Positions 1 through 8,504 of a stretch of 64,000 nt of DNA are shown here, one piece after another. The notes under the pieces were generated by a model. That model did no database searches and was not told the origin of the DNA. It saw only the letters and a list, made by a program, of their open reading frames with translations. A program made the position numbers and the translations under genes. The stretch's first letter is position 1. The number at the start of each line of letters is the position of its first letter. This DNA comes from Chitinophagaceae bacterium (GTDB taxonomy: Bacteria; Bacteroidota; Bacteroidia; Chitinophagales; Chitinophagaceae), in NCBI GenBank assembly GCA_025934485.1, contig JAICXX010000006.1, positions 17,972-81,971 on the forward strand. The letters are read 5' to 3'.

Positions 1-1647
1 CGCTACGAGGAGTGATCTCGACCGTCCGCCGGCGGCCAGCTCTGCGATGATGGGCACGGAGGTATAGGTCTCTATCTCCCGCCGGAATAGGATGCGGCTG
101 TTCGTGAACTCGCGCAAATAGACGACGATGCAGCCGAAGGCCAGCGCGATGGCCAGCGCGATGCCGAGGACGATGGTCTTTTTGGGTGAGATCGGGTCGA
201 GGGAAGATTCGGCGCGGTCGATCGTCCGGCTGTCCGCGATCGTCGAAGCATAGGAAAGCGAGGCTTCCTCTCTTTTCTGCAGCAGGAAGGAATAGACGTT
301 GCTCAGGATCGATTGCTGCCGGCTGCTTTCCAGCAGATTCCGTTCCTTTCCGGGAATGCCCTGCAGCCGCGTCGCATATTGCTGGTTCGTCTGCTGGAGG
401 TTGGTGAGGCCCGCTTCCAGGCTCAGCTTCCGGATGCGGATGTTCTCGAGGATATTCGGTTTGATCTTTTGGATCTCGCCCGCCAGTGACTGCATCACGG
501 GATTGTTCTCGCCCACGGTCCGGTGCAGCTTGTCGTAGTTGGCCCGGTCGTCATAGAGTTTCTGCAGGAGATTGGAGAGGCCTGCGTCGTCGATGCCGAG
601 CGTAGAGGGCACGATGCCCGTGTTGCTTTCGGAGCGGACATATTTCTCCACTTCGTTAAGCACAGCCAGCTGCATATCGAGATCCGAGGCTTTCTGATCG
701 TTGGCGCTCACGTTCTGCAAATAGGCCGATCCCTGTTCGCTGAGATCGGCGCCGCCGTTCTGCGTTTTGGAATGTTGCAGCATATTCTCGGCGGAATCCA
801 GTTCATGCCGGACATGCAGCAGCCGGTTCTCCACGAAGGCCAGGGTATTCATGGCGAGCTGGTTCTTGTCGTTGATCGACGCATGGTCATAGACGTCGAT
901 GAGTTCGTTGAGGATGTCTTCTCCCCGCCGCGGCACTTCATCGCTGAGGGTGAGCGTCACCACTGAAGAGAGCTTGTTGGTCGAGGCCACGTTGAGCCGG
1001 CCGATGAGGCTATTGGTCACCAGCTTGGGATTGAGGACCATAAAGCTCAGGGGGCCGTTGGCGCCGTCGGAATACCGGGGATTGGGAAGGAACCGCAGCA
1101 CCAGGGAGGTGCGGGGATAGCTGAACCATTCCCCAACGGGGAAGCTACCCGCGGCCGTCTTGACGAGGGCGTGGGCGCTGTCATAAACGAAGGGGGTGGT
1201 GGGCAAAAATACCTTGTTATGATCTTTATAAAGACTGTCGAAGCCCAGGGCTTCGACGATCACCGGAGAGGAGATATAGGCCGGGTAGGTCTTGAAACGG
1301 CCCTGCGATGTGACCGGAGCATAGAGATCGAGGTTCCGGACTACCTCGCGGACCAGCGTCTGGGATTGCAGCACTTCGATCTCGTCTTCCACGATCTTTT
1401 TGGTCGAAAAAACGTTTAGCGATTCCAGGACTCTGCCGTCGCCGGAGCCTTTGTTCTCGTCTTTGATCAGCAGGTCCGCTTTGGCCTGGTAGATCGGGGG
1501 GGCCCATTTGATATAGAGAAATGCCGCGCCGGTGGCGATAGACAACAGCAAGGCAAACAGGGGCCAGTAAGGGACGAAGCGGTACCGGATAAAACTGATC
1601 AGGTTACTATCCTTCTGCTCACGGATCATTTTGTTCGACTTAATCAT
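1..1647 (-). CDS. Wzc/GumC-like polysaccharide co-polymerase, probable tyrosine autokinase (3' end outside window)
   Basis: The ORF track misses this gene because it runs off the left edge. Reading the minus strand from the ATG at 1647 gives an open frame of 549 codons with no stop. The N-terminus (MIKSNKMIREQKDSNLISF) leads into a transmembrane segment at about residues 17-37, then a long periplasmic region with the Wzz-type start (QAKADLLIKDEN) and coiled-coil-like stretches. A second membrane segment lies near residues 490-510 (IVLGIALAIALAFG), followed by SVPIIAELAAG, the usual linker to a BY-kinase domain. The Walker motifs would lie outside the window, so kinase activity is inferred. 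Such proteins set polysaccharide chain length and drive export with a Wza partner, which is the gene directly upstream (7-base gap). An in-frame ATG at 1629 is a less likely start. Confidence 0.88.
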   Translation of the reverse strand, partial: MIKSNKMIREQKDSNLISFIRYRFVPYWPLFALLLSIATGAAFLYIKWAPPIYQAKADLLIKDENKGSGDGRVLESLNVFSTKKIVEDEIEVLQSQTLVREVVRNLDLYAPVTSQGRFKTYPAYISSPVIVEALGFDSLYKDHNKVFLPTTPFVYDSAHALVKTAAGSFPVGEWFSYPRTSLVLRFLPNPRYSDGANGPLSFMVLNPKLVTNSLIGRLNVASTNKLSSVVTLTLSDEVPRRGEDILNELIDVYDHASINDKNQLAMNTLAFVENRLLHVRHELDSAENMLQHSKTQNGGADLSEQGSAYLQNVSANDQKASDLDMQLAVLNEVEKYVRSESNTGIVPSTLGIDDAGLSNLLQKLYDDRANYDKLHRTVGENNPVMQSLAGEIQKIKPNILENIRIRKLSLEAGLTNLQQTNQQYATRLQGIPGKERNLLESSRQQSILSNVYSFLLQKREEASLSYASTIADSRTIDRAESSLDPISPKKTIVLGIALAIALAFGCIVVYLREFTNSRILFRREIETYTSVPIIAELAAGGRSRSLLVA

Positions 1648-1653
1648 ATCCCG

Positions 1654-2448
1654 TCATTTTATGTTTGTGACTGCGATAATACCGAAAGAGAGCGCGGCAA
1701 GCACTACGGTCACCCACATAGCGGCGTTGCTGCCACTGCGCACCTTCGCTTTGTTAGGCTCGACGTATACGACATCGTTGGACTGAAGATAATAATATGG
1801 CGAAGTGAATAGGTCCGATGAATTCAGGTCGAGCCGTTTGATGACTTTTCGCCCGGGTTCTTCCCGGATCACCAGGACATTATCCCGCCGGCCGTTGATC
1901 GTAATGTCGCCGGCCATACCCAAGGCTTCCAGGAGAGAGATCTTCTCACTGGGTACGGGAATGACCGATGGTTTTCCGACCTCGCCGAGCACGGTGACCT
2001 TGAAGTTTAGCATCCGGATGCTGACAATGGGATCGATCAGCAGTTTCCGGTCGTTCAACATATGGGTAAGCGAATCAGTGAGCTGATCTTTCGTCAGCCC
2101 GGATACATGGATATTGCCGAGAATAGGAAAGGCGATATCGCCGGTCTTCGCGACGAGATAACCGCCTGCCTCATTTCGGGTACCCGATAACGTTGTAGCG
2201 GCCATGTCCTCGCGGTTGGCGACATTGAAGGCGGAAGAGGCATCCTGGTTCAGACTGCTCACCTGGATGCCGAGGATATCGTTGGGTTCGATAATGGTTT
2301 GCGGGATAGAAGCAGAGGCTTTTATCGCCCCATCGGACTGGTCCTTAAAATAGATCGCTTTCTTGGTATTGATGCAAGAAGAAAGCCCTCCACCTAAAAC
2401 GCTAACAAACAAAAACTTTCTTAGCCAATTTTCCAGGCAATTAACCAT
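1654..2448 (-). CDS. Wza-like polysaccharide export outer-membrane lipoprotein
   Basis: A 264-residue protein with a lipoprotein signal (LGGGLSSCIN, Cys at about 25), a Poly_export domain at about residues 50-130 (IIEPNDILGIQVSSLN) and an SLBB region at about 135-215 (VTVLGEVGKPSVIPVPSEKISLLEALGMAG). The C-terminus carries a hydrophobic helix (MWVTVVLAALSFGIIAVTNIK), as in Wza-type proteins that complete an outer-membrane pore. It would form the exit channel for an exopolysaccharide or capsule, together with the Wzc-like protein encoded 7 bases downstream in the same operon. About 275 bases upstream (2449-2724) have no gene; I saw no clear promoter box there. Family assignment is strong; the exported polymer is unknown. 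Confidence 0.9.
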   Translation of the reverse strand: MVNCLENWLRKFLFVSVLGGGLSSCINTKKAIYFKDQSDGAIKASASIPQTIIEPNDILGIQVSSLNQDASSAFNVANREDMAATTLSGTRNEAGGYLVAKTGDIAFPILGNIHVSGLTKDQLTDSLTHMLNDRKLLIDPIVSIRMLNFKVTVLGEVGKPSVIPVPSEKISLLEALGMAGDITINGRRDNVLVIREEPGRKVIKRLDLNSSDLFTSPYYYLQSNDVVYVEPNKAKVRSGSNAAMWVTVVLAALSFGIIAVTNIK

Positions 2449-2724
2449 ACAATACAGGATGAGTTAAAGGAATCTAATAGGGCAAGCAAGTGGTGGCTGC
2501 TTCAGTAGGATGGGAATTGGGCGCGGACAGGTTTATTGCTCACAATCCGAATAGCATGCCAAAACCTCAAATGGGGATATCTCATTATCTGTTTTGCGGT
2601 AACGGCAAGGCCGGCATTTTGTTTTGATTGGCTAAATGGCAATTATTTTCCCATTCCCTTAACATTTCCGGCCATTGGGGAATTTTTTGGACATTCCCCG
2701 CCTGATCACCGCGTTCTGCCGATA

Positions 2725-3990
2725 TTATTGAATGAGATGAACGGTGTTATTCGAGATGAGGCTTTTGAGCATCTGCTGGGTCTGTTCGATCCGGATTGAT
2801 CGTGACGAATGGGGCAGATCAGGCAGATTCGTATAGATATCGTTATTCATAATGCGGACATTGGACACGGGGTTGGCGTTATCCATGATCAATATGCCGG
2901 CGGAGACATTGTATGCCACCGTATCGGTTGCGGCGTGTAGCTGATTTCCGGTAATGATATAGGAATGCAATTGCGTCGTGGGGTTTTCGATGCCGCGGAC
3001 GAGGATACCATACGTATAGTTGACCATCGTATTGTTCGTGATCGTCGCGTTGCTGATATCGCAGCGGATGCCATAATTCGATCGATGGGGCGAGCCATCG
3101 CTGTTCGTCATGCCGGGCACCAGGCTGCAGTCGAGATAATTGTTGGAGATCAGGGCTATGCTGCTGTCACCCGGATTGGAAGCCTTTGGCTGCAGCAGAA
3201 ATTCTTCTTCCGAAAAATGGCGGGTTGTATTGCCGGTGATCGTAAAGCCATAGCCGGTACCATAAACAAACCCGTCCATGGGGCGGTGGGTCACCAGGGA
3301 GCTCATAGGGACGGTGCCCGTGTAGCCGTCCGCGGTATTGTTGATGATCGACACATTCGTGCATTTCCCGTTGGCATTATCGAAACACCAGAGAAAAACG
3401 GCCGGGTTGCTGTTGTCTCCGGCGTTGTCGTGTCCCAGGGGGGCGCCGAAAAAATTCCCGTTGACGGACCAGCCGTTGATGCCCATGCCGCATAGGGCCA
3501 GGCTAAATCCCTGGAAATAGCAATTGTCGACCTGCAGATTCGAAAAATTTTGCGCTGCGCTGCCGGTGATGAACAGCCCATTGCTTGGCGCGCCTATCGC
3601 GTTACGCCCATTCTGCAAATTAAGATTGCGGATGACCAGGCCGCTGCATGGCGCGCTGGCCGCCGCGAGATAAAAAAGGACCACTTGCTGGGGGGACGTG
3701 GTTTTGATAATGGTCGTGCTATCCTGGCCATAGATCGTTAGCGATTGGGTACCCCCGGCATCGAGGGTGAGAATGTTATTGTATGGGTCAACCGTATTAC
3801 AGAGATAGGTGCCGCTGGGGAAATATAAGCTGGCCTGCTCGTCGTGAGCGGCCTTCAAGGCCTTATTGATGGCCTGGGTATCGTCGGTAACGCCGTCACC
3901 CGTGGCCCCGAAGTCGTGGACGTTCAGTGTTCCCTGGGTCGGATGCCACCAGAGGGTCGCGAGCTGGATCAATAATAAAAGAAGTCTCAT
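2725..3990 (-). CDS. Secreted right-handed beta-helix protein, pectate-lyase-3/GH28-like
   Basis: A 421-residue protein with an N-terminal signal peptide (MRLLLLLIQLATLWW). It is followed by the signature VHDFGATGDGVTDDTQAINKAL, the start of the pectate lyase superfamily 3 domain found in GH28, GH55 and phage tailspike-like enzymes. The rest shows the beta-helix pattern of repeated short N-rich strands (VSIINNTADGY, TITNNTMVNY, VRIMNNDIYTN). It is probably a periplasmic or surface enzyme or binder acting on polysaccharide, but substrate and catalytic residues cannot be read from the sequence. It is divergent from the GH92 gene and lies beside the polysaccharide export pair, so it could cleave the exported polymer; that link is inference. 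Confidence 0.8.
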   Translation of the reverse strand: MRLLLLLIQLATLWWHPTQGTLNVHDFGATGDGVTDDTQAINKALKAAHDEQASLYFPSGTYLCNTVDPYNNILTLDAGGTQSLTIYGQDSTTIIKTTSPQQVVLFYLAAASAPCSGLVIRNLNLQNGRNAIGAPSNGLFITGSAAQNFSNLQVDNCYFQGFSLALCGMGINGWSVNGNFFGAPLGHDNAGDNSNPAVFLWCFDNANGKCTNVSIINNTADGYTGTVPMSSLVTHRPMDGFVYGTGYGFTITGNTTRHFSEEEFLLQPKASNPGDSSIALISNNYLDCSLVPGMTNSDGSPHRSNYGIRCDISNATITNNTMVNYTYGILVRGIENPTTQLHSYIITGNQLHAATDTVAYNVSAGILIMDNANPVSNVRIMNNDIYTNLPDLPHSSRSIRIEQTQQMLKSLISNNTVHLIQ

Positions 3991-4030
3991 GGGCGAATCG
4001 AATTTCTTGCGGGGCGGGACGGCAAAGCCG

Positions 4031-4057
4031 CTCCCGGTAACAACATTTCGCCGGGAG
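4031..4057. repeat. Inverted repeat between divergent beta-helix and GH92 genes
   Basis: The arms CTCCCGG (4031-4037) and CCGGGAG (4051-4057) are perfect complements separated by 13 bases. There is no T-run, so it is not a normal terminator. It sits in the 149-base divergent intergenic region and could be a regulator site or an mRNA hairpin in the 5' leader of the beta-helix gene. Confidence 0.4.
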
Positions 4058-4126
4058 AGGGTGCTATGCCCGCACCATTATACAAAATATAGTGCCAAAA
4101 ACAAATGAGCTTCATGGGGTTTACGT

Positions 4127-4134
4127 TAAATTTG
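4127..4134 (+). promoter_or_regulatory. -7 box TAAATTTG before GH92 start
   Basis: A perfect match to the Bacteroidota -7 consensus TAnnTTTG, ending 5 bases before the ATG at 4140. This favours that ATG over the upstream alternative start at 4092 and suggests a leaderless or nearly leaderless mRNA. Confidence 0.5.
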
Positions 4135-4139
4135 CCAGC

Positions 4140-6431
4140 ATGAAAAATTGTCACGTTACCCTTCTTTTTATTCCGGTCCTCTTTCTCGCCCTAACGGCCG
4201 AGTGCCAATCTGACGACCCGCTTCAATACGTAAAGCCCATTATCGGGACCCAGCGGATGGGGCATACTTATCCGGGTGCGACTTCCCCATTTGGGGCGGT
4301 ACAGCTCAGTCCGGACACGGATACGATCCCATATGAAAAAAATGGGAAATACAATCCCGATGTCTATAAGTATTGCGCAGGCTATCAATATGACGATAAG
4401 ACCATCGTGGGTTTCAGTCATACCCATTTCAGCGGCACGGGGCATGCCGATCTCGGCGATTTCCTGGTCATGCCCACCGTGGGCGAGCTTAGGCTGAATC
4501 CCGGCGTTGCCAGCCAGCCCCGGAGTGGATACCGCAGTGCTTTCAGCCATTCCACGGAAACGGCCGAAGCCGATTACTATAAGGTCAGGCTGGAAGACTA
4601 TAATATCTGGGCCGAGCTCACGACGACCACGCGGGTAGGCTTTCACCAATATACTTTCCCTGCGAGCGATCAGGCGCATATCATCCTCGACCTGATGGCG
4701 GGCATCTACAACTACGACGACAAGAATGTCTGGACCTATGTCCGGGTGGTCAATGACACGCTTGTAACCGGCTATCGCATAACGAGCGGCTGGGCCCGGA
4801 CACGGACGGTCTATTTTGCGATGACCTTTTCGAAACCCTTTGTCGGCTACGGTAGCCGGAAATATGACCGTAAACAGGCTTACCATGGCTTCTGGGGGCA
4901 CTTCGATCAGAATCATAATTTCCCGGATCTCGCCGGCCGCCAGCTACGGATGTACTTTGACTTCAAGACTATGGAAGGGGAGAAGATCAAAGTGAAATTC
5001 GCCCTCTCGCCGGTGAGCATGGAAGGTGCGTTGCTGAATCTGCGTACCGAGACGCCGGGCTGGGATTTCGATGCCGTTCGTCGGCAGGGGCAGGACGCCT
5101 GGCGTAAAGAGCTGAGCAAGGTGCGGATCGAGGCGAGTCCCGCCGAAAAGACCAACATTTATACCTCGCTATACCATGCTTTTATCAACCCAACGGTCTA
5201 CATGGATGTCGATGGATCCTACCGGGGACTGGATCAGCTGAACCACAAGGCGGACGGGTTCGTGAATTATACCACCTTCTCGCTTTGGGACACGCATCGG
5301 GCCCTGCATCCGCTGTTCAATATTTTGCAGCCCACGCGGAATGCCGATATGATCCGGAGCATGCTGGCGGATTACGAGCAAAGTGCCGAACATATGCTGC
5401 CCATCTGGTTACATTATGCCAATGAGAACTGGTGTATGTCCGGCTATCATGCCGTATCCGTCATCGCCGATGCTATCGTCAAGGGCAATACGCCGTTCGA
5501 TCCGAATAAGGCGCTCGACGCCTGTATCGTTACGTCGACCCGGCGCGGCTTCGAAGGGCTGGGTTCCTATATGGACAGGGGGTATATCCCGTCCGAAGAG
5601 AGCGGCAATTCGGTATCGACGACGCTGGAATACGCCTATGACGACTGGTGTATCGCCCAAGCGGCCAAAAAACTAGGGCGCATGGATGTCTATGCCACGT
5701 ACAGCAAACGCGCGGAGAACTATAAGAATGTCTGGGACCCTTCCGTGCTGTACATGCGGCCACGTCTGGCGGATGGCAGCTTTCGCAAGGACTTCGACGT
5801 GCTGAGCACGGACGGGCAGGGTTTCATCGAGGGGAATGCCTGGAACTACAGTCTCTATGTCCCGCATGACCCGGCGACACTGATAAAGCTATGCGGCGGT
5901 AACAAATCCTTTGTCCGGCATCTGGATTCGCTTTTCACCATGTACCTGCCGGATAAATACTTCGCCGAAACCGAAGACATCACCCGGGACGGCATCATCG
6001 GCAATTATGTCCATGGCAACGAGCCATCGCATCATGTGGCGTATCTGTACGATTGGACGGACCAGCCCTGGAAAACGCAGGAGCGGGTGCGGATGATCCT
6101 CAAAAAGGAATATGCGCCCACGCCGGACGGGCTGGGTGGCAATGACGACTGCGGGCAGATGAGTGCCTGGTATATCTTCACCGCCCTGGGTTTCTATCCG
6201 GTGGCGCCGGGGTCGGACCGGTACTATTTCGGCAGTCCCAGCGTGAATTCGGCGGTGATGACGCTGGAGAATGGCCGGACCTTTACCATCGAGGCCCGCG
6301 ATCAAAGTGATAAAAACGTATATGTCAAGCGGATAACGCTAAATGGTCAACCCCTCAACCGGCTTTATATTACACATCAGGAGATTATGGATGGAGGAAA
6401 ACTGGTATACTTTATGAGTGGAAAGCATTAG
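4140..6431 (+). CDS. GH92 family alpha-mannosidase
   Basis: A 763-residue secreted exo-alpha-mannosidase-like enzyme. I moved the start from 4092 to the ATG at 4140 because a signal peptide begins there (MKNCHVTLLFIPVLFLALTAECQ) and a -7 box precedes it. The GH92 N-domain follows immediately (YVKPIIGTQRMGHTYPGATSPFGAVQLSPDT). The catalytic half holds the family hallmarks EESGNSVSTTLEYAYDDW, HGNEPSHHVAYLYDW and GNDDCGQMSAWYIFTALGFYP. Members are calcium-dependent and release mannose from N-glycans or mannans, using inverting acid/base residues in these segments. Length is typical. It is transcribed alone; no SusC/SusD pair is present in the window. The family call is secure; the linkage (alpha-1,2 or other) cannot be told. 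Confidence 0.95.
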   Translation: MKNCHVTLLFIPVLFLALTAECQSDDPLQYVKPIIGTQRMGHTYPGATSPFGAVQLSPDTDTIPYEKNGKYNPDVYKYCAGYQYDDKTIVGFSHTHFSGTGHADLGDFLVMPTVGELRLNPGVASQPRSGYRSAFSHSTETAEADYYKVRLEDYNIWAELTTTTRVGFHQYTFPASDQAHIILDLMAGIYNYDDKNVWTYVRVVNDTLVTGYRITSGWARTRTVYFAMTFSKPFVGYGSRKYDRKQAYHGFWGHFDQNHNFPDLAGRQLRMYFDFKTMEGEKIKVKFALSPVSMEGALLNLRTETPGWDFDAVRRQGQDAWRKELSKVRIEASPAEKTNIYTSLYHAFINPTVYMDVDGSYRGLDQLNHKADGFVNYTTFSLWDTHRALHPLFNILQPTRNADMIRSMLADYEQSAEHMLPIWLHYANENWCMSGYHAVSVIADAIVKGNTPFDPNKALDACIVTSTRRGFEGLGSYMDRGYIPSEESGNSVSTTLEYAYDDWCIAQAAKKLGRMDVYATYSKRAENYKNVWDPSVLYMRPRLADGSFRKDFDVLSTDGQGFIEGNAWNYSLYVPHDPATLIKLCGGNKSFVRHLDSLFTMYLPDKYFAETEDITRDGIIGNYVHGNEPSHHVAYLYDWTDQPWKTQERVRMILKKEYAPTPDGLGGNDDCGQMSAWYIFTALGFYPVAPGSDRYYFGSPSVNSAVMTLENGRTFTIEARDQSDKNVYVKRITLNGQPLNRLYITHQEIMDGGKLVYFMSGKH

Positions 6432-6537
6432 GATTTCTCTCCTACCAATCCGCCGTCCGATAGGGCTTGCAGATATCGAAAATTTTATATATATTGTATA
6501 AGACGATTCGATATTTTCTCATTAAAATGTCCGTCAT

Positions 6538-6657
6538 ATGAAAAAGAGTATCCACCACATGCATGCCGGAGAAGCCGCAACCTCGATCCTTTTGGCGATT
6601 GGTTTTCTCGGGTTGGTTATGTTCTTATCGTATTTGTTTATTTCCGGTAATAGCTAA
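6538..6657 (+). CDS. Possible 39-residue single-pass membrane protein
   Basis: A short frame absent from the ORF track, running from ATG 6538 to TAA 6657. It begins MKKSIHHMHAGEAATSILL and contains one continuous hydrophobic helix (ILLAIGFLGLVMFLSYLFI) ending in SGNS. It sits between the GH92 gene and a strong terminator, in an otherwise empty 300-base gap, and about 30 bases before the terminator hairpin. The helix-plus-charged-N-terminus design is typical of small membrane proteins, but there is no homology evidence and no clear ribosome-binding site. The function is unknown. Confidence 0.45.
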   Translation: MKKSIHHMHAGEAATSILLAIGFLGLVMFLSYLFISGNS

Positions 6658-6663
6658 GGGCAC

Positions 6664-6684
6664 CCGCGAAGCGTTGCTTCGCGG
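6664..6684. repeat. Perfect 9-bp hairpin CCGCGAAGC/GCTTCGCGG
   Basis: CCGCGAAGC, loop GTT, GCTTCGCGG. It lies right after the small frame at 6538-6657 and before the T-rich terminator, and may form a tandem terminator structure with it. Confidence 0.5.
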
Positions 6685-6688
6685 ACAC

Positions 6689-6725
6689 AAAAAAGCCACC
6701 TGCGAAACAGGCGGCTTTTTTATTT
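6689..6725. terminator. Bidirectional rho-independent terminator
   Basis: AAAAAAGCCACCTG, loop CGAAA, CAGGCGGCTTTTTT: a GC-rich stem with one mismatch, flanked by an A-run on the left and a T-run on the right. It can therefore end transcription from the plus-strand genes on the left and from the three minus-strand lipoprotein genes on the right. Confidence 0.85.
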
Positions 6726-6732
6726 AAAGACG

Positions 6733-7251
6733 TTATGGAACCTGGTAGCTGCTGTTAAAAGCCCCGTTCGTAATCACGACGCTATCGCTGCTGGTTGCAT
6801 AGAGGACACCGGTAAAGGTGCCGGCGATATGATGGCTAACGGTATCGAGGCTGCTCAGGTTAATGTCGCCATGGGAGTCGTATGTGCCGGCATAGGCGAG
6901 GTAGGTCACACCGCGGCTGTAATAGCTGATACCCACGGCGCCGGTATATGCCGAGCTATCTACAGAAGTAGCTTGGTTTACCGGAAAATTACTCGGAACA
7001 GCTACCTGGACCCTTGTCGTATCGCTGTTCGTTATACTGTCGCCCTCGACAATGATCTGAGGGGTAAGCGTTGTTACAAGCGCTGCAATCACATAGGACT
7101 TGGCGGAATAGGCCGATCCATTGACCGTAGCGGTCAGGGTCCCATCGGTCTGATAGCTGCTGCTGTTGTTCTTGCTACAGCTTTCGAGTCCCAAAAGGGA
7201 AAGCAGGCTAAGAGCCATCACCGCCGCCAGAGAAAGACGTTTGCCGTTCAT
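6733..7251 (-). CDS. DUF6252-like lipoprotein, copy 1 of 3
   Basis: A 172-residue protein with lipoprotein signal (LLGLESCSKNN), then TLTATVNGSAYSAKSY, a form of the GTATVNG strand that opens DUF6252-type domains. It ends with IAGTFTGVLYATSSDSVVITNGAFNSSY, the characteristic closing segment. The role of the family is unknown; it is anchored in the outer or inner membrane facing the periplasm or surface. This is the last of three head-to-tail paralogues, which share lipobox, a Ser/Asn-rich linker and the final motif but differ strongly in the middle. The terminator at 6689-6725 follows it. Confidence 0.8.
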   Translation of the reverse strand: MNGKRLSLAAVMALSLLSLLGLESCSKNNSSSYQTDGTLTATVNGSAYSAKSYVIAALVTTLTPQIIVEGDSITNSDTTRVQVAVPSNFPVNQATSVDSSAYTGAVGISYYSRGVTYLAYAGTYDSHGDINLSSLDTVSHHIAGTFTGVLYATSSDSVVITNGAFNSSYQVP

Positions 7252-7350
7252 GGAGAAAAGAATTTTCGGCGAATTTATGCCTTGTACCCCAGATTGGCCG
7301 CGCTTTTCCCGGCGGATCGGTGAAATGAGCTGTTTTAGCGGTTGAACGGC

Positions 7351-7872
7351 TTAGGGTTCATCCGTATAGCTGGTGTTGAAGTTCCCATTGGTCACAACGA
7401 TGCTGTCGTTGGCATTGGCATAAAGAGTGCCGGAAAAAGTGCCGGCGATCTTGTGGGCCGTGGTGTCCAGCGAGGTCACGGTGAAGGTGGCAAAACCGTT
7501 GCCGTTGCTGGCGTCATAATCTTTGCCGGAGAAGCCGTTTACAAAATAATCGACGTATGCCGATGTCGTGTCTGTAGTAAAGGATTTGCCCACAACGAAT
7601 TGAGGATTCTGATTCGGGAAGAACTGAAAAATGCCGACTTCGAGGATCGAGGTATCGTTCGATTTGATCGAATAGCCGCCAACATACCATTCGTTGGCGC
7701 TTTCAAAGTAGCCTGCCTGGACAACAGCAGGATTGAAGGCCGTGCCGGCAACCGTTGCGCTGATGCCGCCGCTGGAAGGATTGCTGCTGCTCTTTTTGCA
7801 GCTGCTGGCGGTGAGGAGGGCGAAGATGGATGCAGAGGCGACGAGGAAAAGACCGATGCGCGTTTTTTTCAT
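7351..7872 (-). CDS. DUF6252-like lipoprotein, copy 2 of 3
   Basis: A 173-residue protein with signal and lipobox (LLTASSCKKSSS), a Ser/Asn/Gly linker and ISATVAGTAFNPAVVQAG at the domain start. It ends IAGTFSGTLYANANDSIVVTNGNFNTSY, matching its neighbours. The 99-base gap to copy 1 and 31-base gap from copy 3 suggest one transcript. It arose with its neighbours by tandem duplication. The middle part is Asp/aromatic-rich (DYFVNGFSGKDYDASNG), unlike copies 1 and 3. Function unknown. Confidence 0.8.
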   Translation of the reverse strand: MKKTRIGLFLVASASIFALLTASSCKKSSSNPSSGGISATVAGTAFNPAVVQAGYFESANEWYVGGYSIKSNDTSILEVGIFQFFPNQNPQFVVGKSFTTDTTSAYVDYFVNGFSGKDYDASNGNGFATFTVTSLDTTAHKIAGTFSGTLYANANDSIVVTNGNFNTSYTDEP

Positions 7873-7903
7873 TGTTAGGTTTTTGATGAAAGGATTGGAT
7901 GTG

Positions 7904-8416
7904 TTACTGATAGCTGGTATTGAACTGGCCGTTCGTGATCACGATGCTATCCGGAACATCGCTTACCGCGCCGTTTTGGCTCAGGACGCCATTGAATGTT
8001 CCCTGGATGAGGTGTTTTGCCGTATCGATCGCGGTGACCGTATAATAAGCGGGTCCCTTCTGGCCCTGGAAGGCCGAATAACTGGCATACGGTACATTGC
8101 TGCGGTGTATGACATAATCGATCTCGGCAAAGGCATTGTCTTCGGTGCTGACGGTTGCATTCAGGGTCACGGGTGTGGCGATATAGATGGTGAGGAAAAC
8201 GGTGTCGCCATTTACCGTCCCCACGCCGCCCACCTGGTAATAATTAGCGTATAGCCCAGCGGCCGTCTGAAAGGCATGAAAGGTCTTGCTGTTCACCCGG
8301 GCGGTCACCCCAAAAGGATTGTTGTTGCTGTTGTTGCTTTTCGAGCAGCCGGCTTCGACGAGCCAAAGCCCGGCCATCGCTGTGAACGCAAAGAGTGACG
8401 TCGTTTTAAAACGCAT
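7904..8416 (-). CDS. DUF6252-like lipoprotein, copy 3 of 3
   Basis: A 170-residue protein with lipobox (LVEAGCSKSNN), an Asn-rich linker and FGVTARVNSKTFHAFQTAAG. It ends IQGTFNGVLSQNGAVSDVPDSIVITNGQFNTSYQ. As the most upstream gene of the triplet it is the likely leader of the operon. The divergent dus gene starts 88 bases away, so this gap must carry both promoters; only the dus one is clear. Function unknown. Confidence 0.8.
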   Translation of the reverse strand: MRFKTTSLFAFTAMAGLWLVEAGCSKSNNSNNNPFGVTARVNSKTFHAFQTAAGLYANYYQVGGVGTVNGDTVFLTIYIATPVTLNATVSTEDNAFAEIDYVIHRSNVPYASYSAFQGQKGPAYYTVTAIDTAKHLIQGTFNGVLSQNGAVSDVPDSIVITNGQFNTSYQ

Positions 8417-8462
8417 AGTTAAGCTAGTGATCCGCGGGCAAAACGCGACATCGGGCGTTTTA

Positions 8463-8496
8463 TTGCCAAGACATACCGCACTTTAGCTTAATTTTG
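8463..8496 (+). promoter_or_regulatory. Promoter of the dus gene
   Basis: TTG at 8463-8465 and TAATTTTG at 8489-8496 with a 23-base spacer fit the Bacteroidota -33/-7 promoter. The ATG follows 8 bases after the -7 box, so the mRNA would have almost no leader. Confidence 0.5.
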
Positions 8497-8504
8497 CGGC
8501 GCGC

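Noticed and set aside
186-1507. Several plus- and minus-strand frames of the ORF track inside the Wzc-like gene
   Set aside because: They are shadows. The real frame is open from 1647 to the left edge on the minus strand with clear membrane segments and Wzz-type sequence.
2536-2799. 87-residue frame between Wza-like and beta-helix genes
   Set aside because: Half of it overlaps the beta-helix gene, the composition is not coding-like and no family is recognised.
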